Assembly: GCF_900091515.1 (NCBI RefSeq)
Contig: NZ_LT607410.1
Location: 5,270,001-5,334,000, forward strand
Length of the DNA: 64,000 nucleotides
Source of the DNA: Micromonospora purpureochromogenes
GTDB lineage: Bacteria; Actinomycetota; Actinomycetes; Mycobacteriales; Micromonosporaceae
Direction of reading: 5' to 3'
Shown one piece after another: positions 8,941 through 17,794 of the stretch (positions are counted from its first letter, which is position 1; the number at the start of each line of letters is the position of its first letter). Under the pieces are notes generated by a model, which ran no database searches, had not been told where the DNA came from, and saw only the letters and a program-made list of their open reading frames with translations. The position numbers and the translations under genes were made by a program.

Positions 8941-9320
8941 CAACCCTTCAGGATGTAACGCCGTGCACCCCGGGTCCCGGCTGTCTGACAGTCATCAGGA
9001 GGCGAGGCGTCGAGTCCGACCATGGTGTGCTCCACCTGGACCGCGACCGTACGTGCCTCGACCGTCAGGGCGGCGGCGATGCGGACTTCTCGTTAGCGAT
9101 AAGGGTCGATGTCTGTGTCTGTCTGGTTCATGAGCCAGAGGCGCGCCTTGGGCGAGCTGACAGTCGGCCTGGGCAGACTAGCGCCCCGACAGCGCCCGAG
9201 GTCCGAATCGATCCAGAGAAGAGAACACGGGGGCAATGCTGAGCTGGCTCCACACCGAGATGGCCGGCCTTCTGCCGATCAGACGATTTTCGCGATGCCG
9301 TTGTGAGGCCATGAAACGCC

Positions 9321-9356
9321 GAACGGCGGCCCGCTGAACCAGTCGGGCCGCCGTTC
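9321..9356 (-). terminator. Terminator of the cold-shock gene
   Basis: A perfect 13-bp stem (GAACGGCGGCCCG) with a 10-base loop, immediately downstream of the csp stop on the minus strand. It is followed by a short GCGTTTC, so it is GC-strong with a weak T tract. Confidence 0.75.
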
Positions 9357-9368
9357 GCAGAGTGTGGA

Positions 9369-9572
9369 TCAAAGCGGACGGATGTTCTCCGCCTGCGGGC
9401 CCTTCTGGCCTTGGGTGATGTCGAACTCCACCTTCTGATTCTCGTCGAGGCTGCGGAAGCCGCTCGCCGAGATCGCGGAGAAGTGGGCGAAGACGTCGGC
9501 GCCGCCGTCGTCCGGGCTGATGAAGCCGAAGCCCTTGTCGGCGTTGAACCACTTCACGGTACCTGTAGTCAT
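9369..9572 (-). CDS. CspA-family cold-shock protein (RNA chaperone)
   Basis: A 67-residue single cold-shock domain, the usual family length. RNP1 (KGFGFI) and RNP2 (VFAHF) are intact, and [10 protein letters not shown] opens the protein. Such proteins bind single-stranded RNA or DNA and melt secondary structure. The start at 9572 has an ideal AAGGAG six bases upstream; the longer frame to 9605 is not needed. A hairpin followed by T-rich sequence lies about 95-130 nt upstream (9667-9701) and may control read-through. The terminator at 9321-9356 makes it monocistronic. Confidence 0.95.
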   Translation of the reverse strand: MTTGTVKWFNADKGFGFISPDDGGADVFAHFSAISASGFRSLDENQKVEFDITQGQKGPQAENIRPL

Positions 9573-9666
9573 GTCTGCTCCTTCGCAGGCTGTTAGAGAC
9601 CGCACTGTGCGGACCCTTACGCCGCCGCGTTGATCACCCGCGTCGAAACGACACGAAAAACGAAAA

Positions 9667-9701
9667 GCGCCTGGATGGGTTTCAGATGCCCCATCAGGCG
9701 C
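9667..9701 (-). promoter_or_regulatory. Terminator-like hairpin upstream of the cold-shock gene (possible attenuator)
   Basis: On the minus strand GCGCCTGATGGG pairs with CCCATCCAGGCGC (one bulge) and is followed by TTTTCGTTTTTCG, the form of an intrinsic terminator. T-rich terminators are unusual in such GC-rich DNA. I find no minus-strand gene in the next 1.6 kb upstream that it could end. It is therefore either a leader attenuator for csp or a relic of a lost gene. Confidence 0.6.
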
Positions 9702-11366
9702 CGGAAAACGTCTACGGAAATCAAAACTGCAACTCGGCTACCGTAGCACATGATCCGTCGTCGATCCCATGGCGGTGAGTGGACCTGGTCACTCGTCTGC
9801 TTGCCACGCCGCGTGGACGGCACGTTGACCGGGTTCACGATGGGCTAGTTGCAAGACTGGGAAGTGGCAGCGACACCGAGAATCGGCAGGTCGCGCCTGA
9901 TGTGGCGTGAATTCTAGTCGGGCGCCGTCAGGACGAGCGGCCACGATGTCCGTCCACACGGGCTCGATTACTCGGCGTGGGCACCTGCGGAAGCGCTGTC
10001 TGGCTCCGAGGCGGGACGGGGGCAGGTGGGCGGATCGGCCGGCTCGCCCAGTGGTCTTGGTGGAGAACCTTGGTGTGGTTCGGGTCGTGCCCGACGCTGG
10101 TGGCCGTGCGGGGCGGCCGCACCCGCGCGATCGCCTGACATCGGAGAAGCGCCTTGAAGCAAGGTCAGGTGCGCGCACATCGGCACGTGCGTGCGTCTCC
10201 AGACACGGTGAACCGCCGGCTCGAGGTACGGACGGTGATGCGCTGCAAAGCCGGTGCGCTCGCTCGGCGGATGTGCGGATGCCCTGTGGGCGGCAGAGTC
10301 GGCAGGCGGCGCGGTCGAACAAGGTCACGGCGGGTCGGACGGGCTGGGCGCAGTGCCGCCGACGCCGACCTGCAGGTCGGGGTGGCGCAGCTGAGTGCCG
10401 TTCGGTGCCGTTGGGCGCTGTTTTACGCCGTTCAGTGCCCCCCGGTTGCTCCCAGCCTGCTCCCCAATCTCGGGCCGCGAGACCAGCGGCAACTGACCGG
10501 CTGGCACATCCTCTCGTCGCGCAGGACCCGCGCCCGTGTGGGCGCCGGACAGGGGTTACTGGGCCCCTCTACTGCGACGCGGGCGCCCGCCATCCCGCTG
10601 CCCCCGACCCCGGCGGCATCGACGTCGGCGAACCGATCGCCCCGCACACCCTCCGTGAGCCAGTGCGTATAGCTAATCAACGATCTTATTTGCGGATTAA
10701 ATCCGCTATAAGCGGCGCCCGAGGGTCAGTGCGCGCCGATACTCTTCACCGCGCGGAAGGCCGGGGTCCAAAGGACCGCCACTCCCGAGCCGCCCGAGGC
10801 AGTCGACCGCCAAGGGCACCGGCCCCGGCCCTTCCGTCCAAACGTCAGCCGCCGACGTTTCAGCGGATCCGTTTCGCGGCGTACGCCGTGCGCCGTACCG
10901 GCTTCACGCCCGCCGCGACCGCGTCACCACGTGCCTCGAACGCCAGCACCGCTGCCATCACGGCGTGATGCGGCGGGGCGATTTCGGGTGGTCCTTCCCC
11001 GATCTGCACCCCAGCGTTCGTCGAAGTCGAGGCCCTCGGACTCTTCCTGGATTCCAAGGGCTCCGAGAAGGGGGCCGTCTCGTGAACGGCTCTTTCTCAA
11101 CTTTCGGCTGTCTCACTCTCGGTGGTGACGAAGGGCGACGTCAGCCGAGCAGGATGCGGTGTCGTAGGAGTGGGAAGCCGACACTCTGGACATCTGACGC
11201 TTCCCCGACTGGTCTTGGTGTTGACCCCTCCGATCGCCTCCACGCCACCGCTGCTGACACTTGAGCAACCAGCGACCAGCGGCCACCGCCCGAGACAGCG
11301 GACGCCCGCTGCTTGCCGTGCGTAACGCGCGGTCTGCGGCAGAAGCGGACGTTCATGTCGGCGTTC
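9702..11366. other. Gene-poor region of 1.7 kb
   Basis: Several long frames on both strands are arginine- and proline-rich shadows without ribosome sites. The region holds copy B of the 74-bp repeat (10391-10464). It also has an AT-rich island with a 7-bp-arm palindrome GCGGATT-A-AATCCGC (10692-10706), which looks like an operator left without its gene. Confidence 0.5.
10391..10464. repeat. Diverged 74-bp repeat, copy B
   Basis: Partner of 6902-6975, in the same orientation. It ends in TGCTCCCAGCCTGCTCCCC. The palindrome CGACCTGCAGGTCG lies shortly upstream. Confidence 0.65.
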
Positions 11367-12098
11367 TCAGGCTGCGGGGTGGAAGTCGTCGAGGTTTGCG
11401 CGGTACCACGAGCCATTGATCAGGACGTGCAGCTCTGGACCGCGGCAGGTCCAGCGCGCGTTCCGTATCTCCATACCGTCGGGCAGAACCAGGCGGGATT
11501 GCCCGCCGGCCACCTGTACACCCTCGGCATCGATGCGTACAGGCGTGACGAGGTCGTAATCAGCCCCATAGCCTCCGATCAGCGCCGCCCGCTCACCGTC
11601 GACGAGCACTGCCACGACTCCGCCCTTCGGCGCCCTGCCGTGGTCAACGCCGCGCCTACCGCGCGCACTCACGAGGTGATGAGCGTTGTACACAAGCGCG
11701 AAGGCGGTCTCCCCCTGGACGTTCAGTGCTTCGCAATCGTCCATGCGAGGCAGGTCGGCGTTGAATGGGTAGCACCATCGGGGCTGCAGGTCGGAGTCAA
11801 AGCGGACCAGACCGTGCCCGCCGAGGCCTCGGCCAGACGCCGCAGCCTCGTCGAAGTAGCCGACCCAGATGTCGCCGCTCGCTGTGGCCAGGACATGCTC
11901 CACGGCATCGCCGAGATGCCCGCTGCCTTCCCAGCCACCGGCGCTGTTCCACACCTCCGCACTCTCGGCCGTACCCCTGGTGCGGGCATCAACGAGTAAG
12001 ACTCGGCCATCCGGAAGAGGCTGGATGAAGTCGGCCCGACGCGCTCCGCCCAGGATTACCGCATCGTGGTCTTCAGCCCCGACTCCATGGCGAGTCAA
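11367..12098 (-). CDS. Conserved hypothetical protein, beta-propeller-like, 5' end uncertain
   Basis: At least 243 residues from a TTG at 12098. In the same frame, upstream to the stop at 12210, protein-like sequence continues (AVGIGADGQAIALWDHHAA) without any ATG, GTG or TTG at its head. So the gene is probably 5'-truncated or interrupted. The body has GDIWVGYFDEAAASG, GLVRFDSDLQPRWCYPF, DDCEALNV and FALVYNAHHLV. These are hallmarks of a common actinobacterial hypothetical family with WD- or kelch-like strand repeats. No catalytic motif is seen and the role is unknown. Confidence 0.55.
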   Translation of the reverse strand: MTRHGVGAEDHDAVILGGARRADFIQPLPDGRVLLVDARTRGTAESAEVWNSAGGWEGSGHLGDAVEHVLATASGDIWVGYFDEAAASGRGLGGHGLVRFDSDLQPRWCYPFNADLPRMDDCEALNVQGETAFALVYNAHHLVSARGRRGVDHGRAPKGGVVAVLVDGERAALIGGYGADYDLVTPVRIDAEGVQVAGGQSRLVLPDGMEIRNARWTCRGPELHVLINGSWYRANLDDFHPAA

Positions 12099-12445
12099 CA
12101 GGCGCGCACGGGCAGCGTGGTGATCCCACAGCGCGATTGCCTGACCATCGGCCCCGATACCAACCGCACGGCGGCTCGCGATGCCAGCAGTGGTCGGTCG
12201 ATGGCGGGCTTAGGTACGCATGGTGGCGCAACGCGATCATGGGCAAGCCGACCACCTCCTGGCGTCGACTCAACTGCTTAAGGTGCGACTGGCGCTGGCG
12301 CTCGTCCACGCTGCCATGATCCCTTACCGTCAACCGACCGAACGCTCTTGACCGCATCCGCTCCTCGGCATGTGCGCATGCCGGTCGAGTCAGCACTTCG
12401 TGACGCCGCGTAGCGCGCGCTTCGCGGCAGATCCGGATGTCTCGA

Positions 12446-13077
12446 TCAGTCACATCGGTGTTCTGCCGGGCGGTTCCGGCGTCTGAAGTCTCGGATGGTG
12501 ACGTAGCCGGGCCCGGTTGGTTCGGTGCAGTACGGGCCGTGCACGTCGAGATTGGTAATCTCGGTCGTGATGGCGGCGGTCGGGCCGAAGTAGCCGGTAT
12601 CGAGGGTGTAGGCCACGCGAGTGCCGGTTCCGGCCGGAGCGGAGAACTTCACGGGCGGCTCGACTGGCCGTACGCCGATGAGTTCCTGTCGGAAGCCTTG
12701 GCCGTCTCGCCAGATTTCGACGATGGTCCGCGAGCTCAGGGCCGCTGCTGCAGCACTCAACCAACGATCGGTGGTGAGCAGCGAGCCGTAGTAGCCGGGC
12801 CGAGGCCCGCCTTCATCGGTCAGAGCGTCTGCCTGGTCGTCGATCACCGAGAAGGCGAGATCAGCGGAATCTGCGCAGTGACGTAGGGCGTGTGAATCGG
12901 AGCGACCTTGATTGCCGGATGAAGCGCGTGCCGCAGGACCGCGCACAGCACCTCGGTTGCCAGACGAGGATTTCGAACAGAGCCGTCGAACTCCAAGACC
13001 GTGATGTCTGTCCGGCTGTAGCTTTTCGGGTCGTCCGTCACGCCGCCAACGCTATCCGCCAGGAAGCGCGCGCCCAT
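12446..13077 (-). pseudogene. GyrB-like (GHKL) domain protein broken by a frameshift
   Basis: Two adjacent frames join into one protein. The first (12844-13077) reads SYSRTDITVLEFDGSVRNPR, then ATEVLCAVLRHALHPA and HTPYVTAQI. The second (to 12446) continues ADLAFSVIDDQADALTDEG, then SSRTIVEIWRDGQGFRQEL, GTGTRVAYTLDTGYFG and LDVHGPYCTEPTGPG. The order and the VEIWRDG-x-x-x-RQEL / GTGT-x-V-x-x-x-x-D pattern match the ATPase-transducer part of DNA gyrase subunit B, although the ATP-site motifs are degenerate. Frame changes at about 12862-12876, as if one base were lost. It is either a pseudogene or a sequence error; an authentic homologue would be a GyrB-like paralogue of unknown role. Confidence 0.65.
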
Positions 13078-13268
13078 CGGCAGATCCGCTCAGGCAGCTC
13101 GGACGAAGCAGTCAACCTACGTCGGCCCCCTCCATCGCCACCACCGACTGCGCGACAGTCGAAGACCAGCCGTAGACGGCCGGAATGATTCGGCCGAAGC
13201 GGGGTAGCCGGCGCCGTGATACGGCGGCGAGGCGTGGACCTGACTCAGTATGAAAGAACGGAGGTGAC

Positions 13269-14066
13269 ATGACGCCGCCGCCGAACTCGCGGCACCTCCT
13301 GCCGGCGGACAGCCGACGCCTATCCGTGGTCGCGTTCGTCGGCATGGTCGTCGCCTACCTGGTCGTGCTCCACGGGCTGGCACTGACCCTGACCAGTGGC
13401 CTGGAAACGAGGTACGCCGCGCCCAGAACGCTGAACGAGATGTGGCGCAGCATCACGGTTCCGGAGGCGGTCTCCGTCGTGCTGGTGATCGCGGCCATCT
13501 CCTGGCTTCGCTGGTGGCCGCCGGTCCTGCGGGATAACCATCCGGTCCAGCGCTGGGTCGTGGTCGTGCCCATCGGCATGGCGGCCTGCGCTCTCATCGT
13601 GACCGACTACGGCGCCCTCGCCACCAAGGGCGCCACCTTCACCCTGACACTCCTGCTCTCCGCACTGCTGATCGGCACCAGCGAGGAACTGATATTCCGT
13701 GGGCTCGGGGTGACCGTGTTCCGCTCCACCGGGTTCACCGAAGGAAAAGTCGCCCTGTGGTCCACGGTCATCTTCGCCCTCGCCCACGCCACCAACCTGC
13801 TCGCCGTAGGTGCCGTAGCCTTCGCCCAGGTACTTACCACCGTGGTCGCCGGCTACTTCCTCTACCTCATCCGGCGCCGCTCCGGCGGCATCACCGTGCC
13901 GGCCATCATCCACGGGATGTGGGACTTCTCCCTCATCTCAGCCCAGGTAATCCCGGGCAAGCCCTACCTCCTCTCACTCCTGTCCATCGTCACCATGGCG
14001 GTCCTGGCCATCGTCGTACTGGCACGCCGGCACCACATCGAACCAGTCACCGCCCAGCAACCCTGA
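13269..14066 (+). CDS. CPBP-family intramembrane glutamic endopeptidase
   Basis: 265 residues with about seven to eight membrane segments. The CAAX/CPBP (Abi) motifs are complete: E139-E140 with R144 (SEELIFRG), H173 (FALAHATN) and H215 with D219 (HGMWDF). Such enzymes cleave within membranes and serve in peptide maturation or bacteriocin self-immunity; the substrate here is unknown. The start is well supported by GGAGGTGAC directly before the ATG. It stands between the broken GyrB-like gene and a transposase, with no bacteriocin gene seen nearby. Confidence 0.9.
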   Translation: MTPPPNSRHLLPADSRRLSVVAFVGMVVAYLVVLHGLALTLTSGLETRYAAPRTLNEMWRSITVPEAVSVVLVIAAISWLRWWPPVLRDNHPVQRWVVVVPIGMAACALIVTDYGALATKGATFTLTLLLSALLIGTSEELIFRGLGVTVFRSTGFTEGKVALWSTVIFALAHATNLLAVGAVAFAQVLTTVVAGYFLYLIRRRSGGITVPAIIHGMWDFSLISAQVIPGKPYLLSLLSIVTMAVLAIVVLARRHHIEPVTAQQP

Positions 14067-14298
14067 CGGCCGGTCGTTGGCGCACCAACGTCGGCGCTGA
14101 TCAGCTGACCGCGCCCGGCAGCACATCGATCCCGGCGGCTGGCACGCTGCACAGACCGAACACCGCAGCTCCACCCGGAGCGCGCCACCGCAGTCGTGAT
14201 GGCGGGCCACCTGCGGTGGACCAGCCGGGCTCGCAAGGTGCCGGCCCCCCCACTGCATCACGCCGATCAGTGGCACCGCCAACTCCCGACCCTGCCCT

Positions 14299-15550
14299 TG
14301 CCGAAACCATGTCCGTGCTGGTCAGGTGGCATGTTCGTATTCGTGAAGTGTTCCGCCGAGGCGGTCGCGTCTTCGGATGTCGAGGCGGGCCATCTTGTCC
14401 GGATCGGCGATCGGTGCGGGCAACGGGTACAGCGGGCGGGCGTTCGCAATGCCCTGGTGTGGGCGGTGGGAGTTGTAGAACTGTTCGAACTCGCGTAGGG
14501 CGTGGAGCAGGTGCCGCAGGTTCCAGATCAAGGTTCGGTCCAGCAGTTCGCGGCGGCAGGTCTGTACCCACCTTTCCATGATCGAGTCCATGCGCGGCAC
14601 TCGGACGCCGCTCAGCACGACTGCGATGCCCGCGTCCGCGAGGACAGCGTCGAACATCTCGGGGAACTTTGCGTCCCGGTCCCGGATGAGGAACCGCGTC
14701 CGGCAACCGGCGTCCTCGAGGTCCATGACGAGGTTCTTCGCGGCCTGCACCACCCAGGATGCGGTCGGATGTGCGGTTGCGCACAAGATCCGGATCCGGC
14801 GGTTGGCGTGTTCGATGACCGCGAACACGTACAGCCGCGCTCCGGACAGGGTGACCGTCTCGAAGAAGTCGCAGGCCAGCAGTGCGTTTGCCTGCGAGCG
14901 CAGGAAGTCGGCCCAGGTGCTGGAGGCCCGCTCGGGCGTCGGGTCGATCCCGGCCTCCTTCAAGATCTCCCAGACCGTGGACGCGGCCACGTGCACGCCG
15001 AGCACCAGCAGTTCGCCGTGCAGGCGCCGGTAGCCCCAACTGGGGTTCTCGCCCGCCAGGCGCAGCACAAGGGCGCGGACGGAACGGACGGTCCGCGGCC
15101 GGCCCGGACGTTTCGGCCGGGACGCTGCTGCGTGGCGGTGGGCGACCAGGTTGCGATGCCAGCGCAGCACCGTGTCCGGGCGCACCAGCAGCCGCACCCT
15201 GCGCAGCGCGTCCATTGGCAGCCGATGCAGCAGCGCCGCCAGGAACGCCCGATCACTCGGGTCGAACCGCACCTTCTCTTTGCCCAGCTGTCGTTCCAGC
15301 ACCATGATCTGATGGCGCAGCGCCAGGATCTCCACGTCCTTATCTTGATCGCTCATCGGCAGCAGGCGCAGCATGGCGAACACGTTCGTCACACCCAGGT
15401 AGGCCAGTCGCGGTAGCACGGCGGACCATCATGCCGCAGCGATCGTCAGCTGCGCGAGAGCCCAGCGCAAGCAACCGGGGTCGACATCCCGTCCCCCCAC
15501 GCACCGACTCCTACCAGGGCGGATGAGGTTTTCGGCAGGTGCAACGCCGC
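14299..15550 (-). mobile_element. Second insertion element, ends uncertain
   Basis: Built around the transposase at 14322-15419. A possible terminal pair is CTTGCCGAAACCATGTCC near 14298 and, on the other strand near 15540, CCTGCCGAAAACCTCATCC. That is about 14 of 19 matches, so the ends are tentative. No target duplication was found. Confidence 0.35.
14322..15419 (-). CDS. Integrase core-domain transposase
   Basis: 365 residues starting at a GTG (LPRLAYLGVTNVFAMLRLLP). An HTH region (ILALRHQIMVLERQL, then SWGYRRLHGELLVLG) leads into an rve core. Likely catalytic residues are D184 (LACDFFETV), D247 (FLIRDRDAKF) and E282 (MDSIMERWVQ). A YNSHRPHQGI motif follows, as in IS3/IS481-type proteins. 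This single-frame group is common in actinomycetes. It is intact and opposite in orientation to the CPBP gene. Confidence 0.88.
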   Translation of the reverse strand: MLPRLAYLGVTNVFAMLRLLPMSDQDKDVEILALRHQIMVLERQLGKEKVRFDPSDRAFLAALLHRLPMDALRRVRLLVRPDTVLRWHRNLVAHRHAAASRPKRPGRPRTVRSVRALVLRLAGENPSWGYRRLHGELLVLGVHVAASTVWEILKEAGIDPTPERASSTWADFLRSQANALLACDFFETVTLSGARLYVFAVIEHANRRIRILCATAHPTASWVVQAAKNLVMDLEDAGCRTRFLIRDRDAKFPEMFDAVLADAGIAVVLSGVRVPRMDSIMERWVQTCRRELLDRTLIWNLRHLLHALREFEQFYNSHRPHQGIANARPLYPLPAPIADPDKMARLDIRRRDRLGGTLHEYEHAT

Positions 15551-15662
15551 CCCAGGGATACCGCGACCTGAACCGCTGACGCTTCGGTTTGCGCTGCCAC
15601 GGGTGCCGCGAACTTCTGAGCCCGGTCAGGAGGTACACGCGAACGTGGTGTAGCTGCACGAC

Positions 15663-15860
15663 GTGAGGCGGCCGACGAGGACGTCCACTGTATCCATGGC
15701 GGCGCTGGCTCTCGCGGTCACCCCAATCCAGCGGCTGCTGGTCGCCCGCCTCGCCGTGTCTGCCCGCGAGCCGCTAACCGGCACCTGCGGCACCCAGGTC
15801 ACCCTTGACGGCGCCGGCTGGCCGGCGCTGCCGCCACCAGGGCGGTGTGGCGGTTCGGGC
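15663..15860 (+). pseudogene. Fragment resembling a prepilin peptidase N-terminal region
   Basis: In one frame the text IQRLLVARLAVSAREP, then GTCGTQ and GWPALPPPGRCGG, resembles the start of type IV prepilin peptidases. Those have a cytosolic loop following a membrane helix that carries paired CxxC motifs; here one cysteine of each pair is missing. The frame then loses protein character. I call it a degraded fragment. The identification rests on pattern only. Confidence 0.3.
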
Positions 15861-16130
15861 ATCTGGTGGGACGCCACTGTCAAGCATCTCCCGGGACACG
15901 ACAAGGTATCTAGTCCTGCCCATTGCCGAATTGACCTCTTTAAGGATCAAGGCGGCCCGCAAACGGGCCGCGGCAAGTTCGTCGCCGGCCTGGCGGGAAC
16001 CTTCGTCTGGACCGGGGACGGGCCGCCGGTCACGACCGGTGGACCCAGGTGTGCAACCGCGGCCTGACCGAGCGGCCCGTCGACCCGTACGCCGACACCT
16101 TGGGCCGGCCTGGTCGCCGAGGCCCGCTGA

Positions 16131-16176
16131 CCGGGCCACCGCGACTCCCGGTTTGGTGGCAGTCGCGGTGGCCCGG
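16131..16176. terminator. Strong hairpin terminator
   Basis: A perfect 16-bp stem (CCGGGCCACCGCGACT) with a 14-base loop. It directly follows a short plus-strand tail ending GLVAEAR-stop at 16130, so a gene once ended here although its body is no longer readable. Confidence 0.7.
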
Positions 16177-16221
16177 TGTCAGACTCGAGAGCGGGGACGC
16201 CGCAGCGAGGGACGTGGATGG

Positions 16222-16497
16222 ATGACGGGACACGGGTACGAACTCCGGCCGGACGTGGAGACGGTGACGCTGCTCGGCGCCCGGGTCACCGTCGTCGACG
16301 CCGCCGCGCTGCTCGCCGCCGCCGAGGCCGGTAGTGGCGGCCGCGAGGGCGGCGGGGTCTCCGGGTCGCCGAACCAGGGGCGCGCGGCCCGCGCACTCGG
16401 CGGCGATCAGGAAAGACGTAGCACCTCGACCGGATGTTCCGTCGCTCGTCGCCCGCGGTCCTCAGCGCTCCTCAACTCGGGCGAGTTGCGGACATAA
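16222..16497 (+). CDS. Possible small protein or gene fragment
   Basis: 91 codons from an ATG with GAGGG about nine bases upstream. The first 36 residues (MTGHGYELRPDVETVTLLG, then VTVVDAAALLAAAEAG) look like real protein. The remainder is low-complexity and may be out of frame. It stops just before the convergent secreted-protein gene. No family is recognised. Confidence 0.3.
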   Translation: MTGHGYELRPDVETVTLLGARVTVVDAAALLAAAEAGSGGREGGGVSGSPNQGRAARALGGDQERRSTSTGCSVARRPRSSALLNSGELRT

Positions 16498-16511
16498 CTC
16501 TGGCCAGGCGC

Positions 16512-17003
16512 TTAGAAGTTCATGGTGAGGTTGCCGCTAACCGTGGCGGCGACGACCACGCACAGGGATACCTTGTGCGTGAGCGTCCCGGTGAAGTGCG
16601 CGGTGCCGCTGCCCTTGCCGCCGGGGCCGACGTGGTAGTAGGTCACGTCGACGGCGTACTGCTGGTCGGTGCAGAGGGTACCGCTCTTGAGCTTGACGGT
16701 GCCGGTGGCGCTGTCACCCCTCACCGTGACCGACGAGCCGTTCATCGTGGTGTTGAGGCTGAAGTTGCCGCCGGTCACCGTGGCGTCCGGGGTGAGCGGT
16801 GTGTGGTTGATGGTGGTCTTCCAGTCGCCGGGCAGGTCGCCCTTGGCCGTGCCGACGAACGTGCCCTGGGTCGCGGTCCACTGGGTCTCCTCGCCGCTGA
16901 CCGTGTCCTTGTACGTGGTGGCCGCAGTCGCCGCCGAGGTTCCGGCGAGCGTCATCGCAAGCGCGCTCAGGACAAAGAGCGCAAGCCGCAGCATAGCCTT
17001 CAT
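16512..17003 (-). CDS. Secreted beta-barrel-like hypothetical protein
   Basis: 163 residues with a clear Sec signal peptide (KAMLRLALFVLSALAMTLAG, cleavage probably after ATAA near residue 28). The mature part is rich in alternating T/G/V strands, with TTYKDTVSGEETQW, GDWKTTINHTPL and GTAHFTGTLTHKV, and two cysteines that could pair. Composition suggests an eight-stranded barrel such as the allene oxide cyclase-like or calycin-like secreted proteins, but I cannot name it. The start has an ideal GAGGAGG seven bases before the ATG, so expression is likely efficient. Confidence 0.75.
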   Translation of the reverse strand: MKAMLRLALFVLSALAMTLAGTSAATAATTYKDTVSGEETQWTATQGTFVGTAKGDLPGDWKTTINHTPLTPDATVTGGNFSLNTTMNGSSVTVRGDSATGTVKLKSGTLCTDQQYAVDVTYYHVGPGGKGSGTAHFTGTLTHKVSLCVVVAATVSGNLTMNF

Positions 17004-17794
17004 CGCACACCTCCTCGCATGTTACCGGGCAGTAAACAGATGTGAGTCAATGTAACGTGCAAGCGTTTCCATTGATAGGGGCTGCGTTCTTATATCGCGA
17101 AAACGGTCTTATCGGTCAGTGGCCGCCCGGTGTGTCCACAATAGGTAGGTGCGTGGAGTCTGGAATCGGGGAGAGCGCCCCGCTACCACCGCCGCTGAGC
17201 TCGTACGCCGCACGCCCCTACGGAACGCGGCGAACCCACCGGCCTGGGCCGGCCGCCTGGACAAGCGTCGCGGCAGGTCGGGACTGTCCACAGTGCGATC
17301 CGAGACATACCCTACCGAGAGCGCTACCAACAGGCCGGGCACCTTGCTCACCCCGGAGGCGACGCACACCGAGCGCTTCGAGCGGGCGTACAGCGATCGG
17401 TCTCGGCAACCGTCCAGATAGGTCCGACTGACGACCTCCTGGCGGAGCAGAAATTCGCAGCCTGCGACCCCGGAACAGCCTACAAAAACGGGAAAACTGC
17501 AGGTCAGCGGCCTGCGTGATGTGGAATCCTGCGGTTTAGGAAACCGTTTCTCCCTGGCTACCGCGAGAGCACGGACATCTCCGTGCAGGCACGTGCCGGA
17601 GGTACTCGTCAGCCGGGCGAGGCTCGGCCGTTGCATATCCCCTGGTTGAATCCCGCAAAGGTGCCTTCGCGGAGCGCGATCTCGACGTGCTGCACGAGCA
17701 GCTTCGGCAGGCCGGCCAGCCAGCGGCCGTCCTAAGCTACGGGCGACCGTAGGCGCACTCCTGCACTCAGGCACGGGCAAGGCATAATCGCAGG
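17004..17794. other. Intergenic region of 0.8 kb
   Basis: It holds the promoter region of the secreted protein on the minus strand (a TTGACT and a TAACAT are visible between about 17018 and 17050, but the spacing is long). No convincing gene is present; long minus-strand frames here are arginine-rich shadows. Confidence 0.45.

Noticed and set aside
9907..10968. A 353-codon plus-strand frame in the 9.7-11.4 kb gap
   Set aside because: Composition is arginine/proline-rich without hydrophobic cores, no ribosome site, no family resemblance. The region is better explained as decayed DNA.
14298..15550. Exact ends of the second transposable element
   Set aside because: The best inverted pair matches at only about 14 of 19 positions and has no target duplication. 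I list the element but not its ends as secure.
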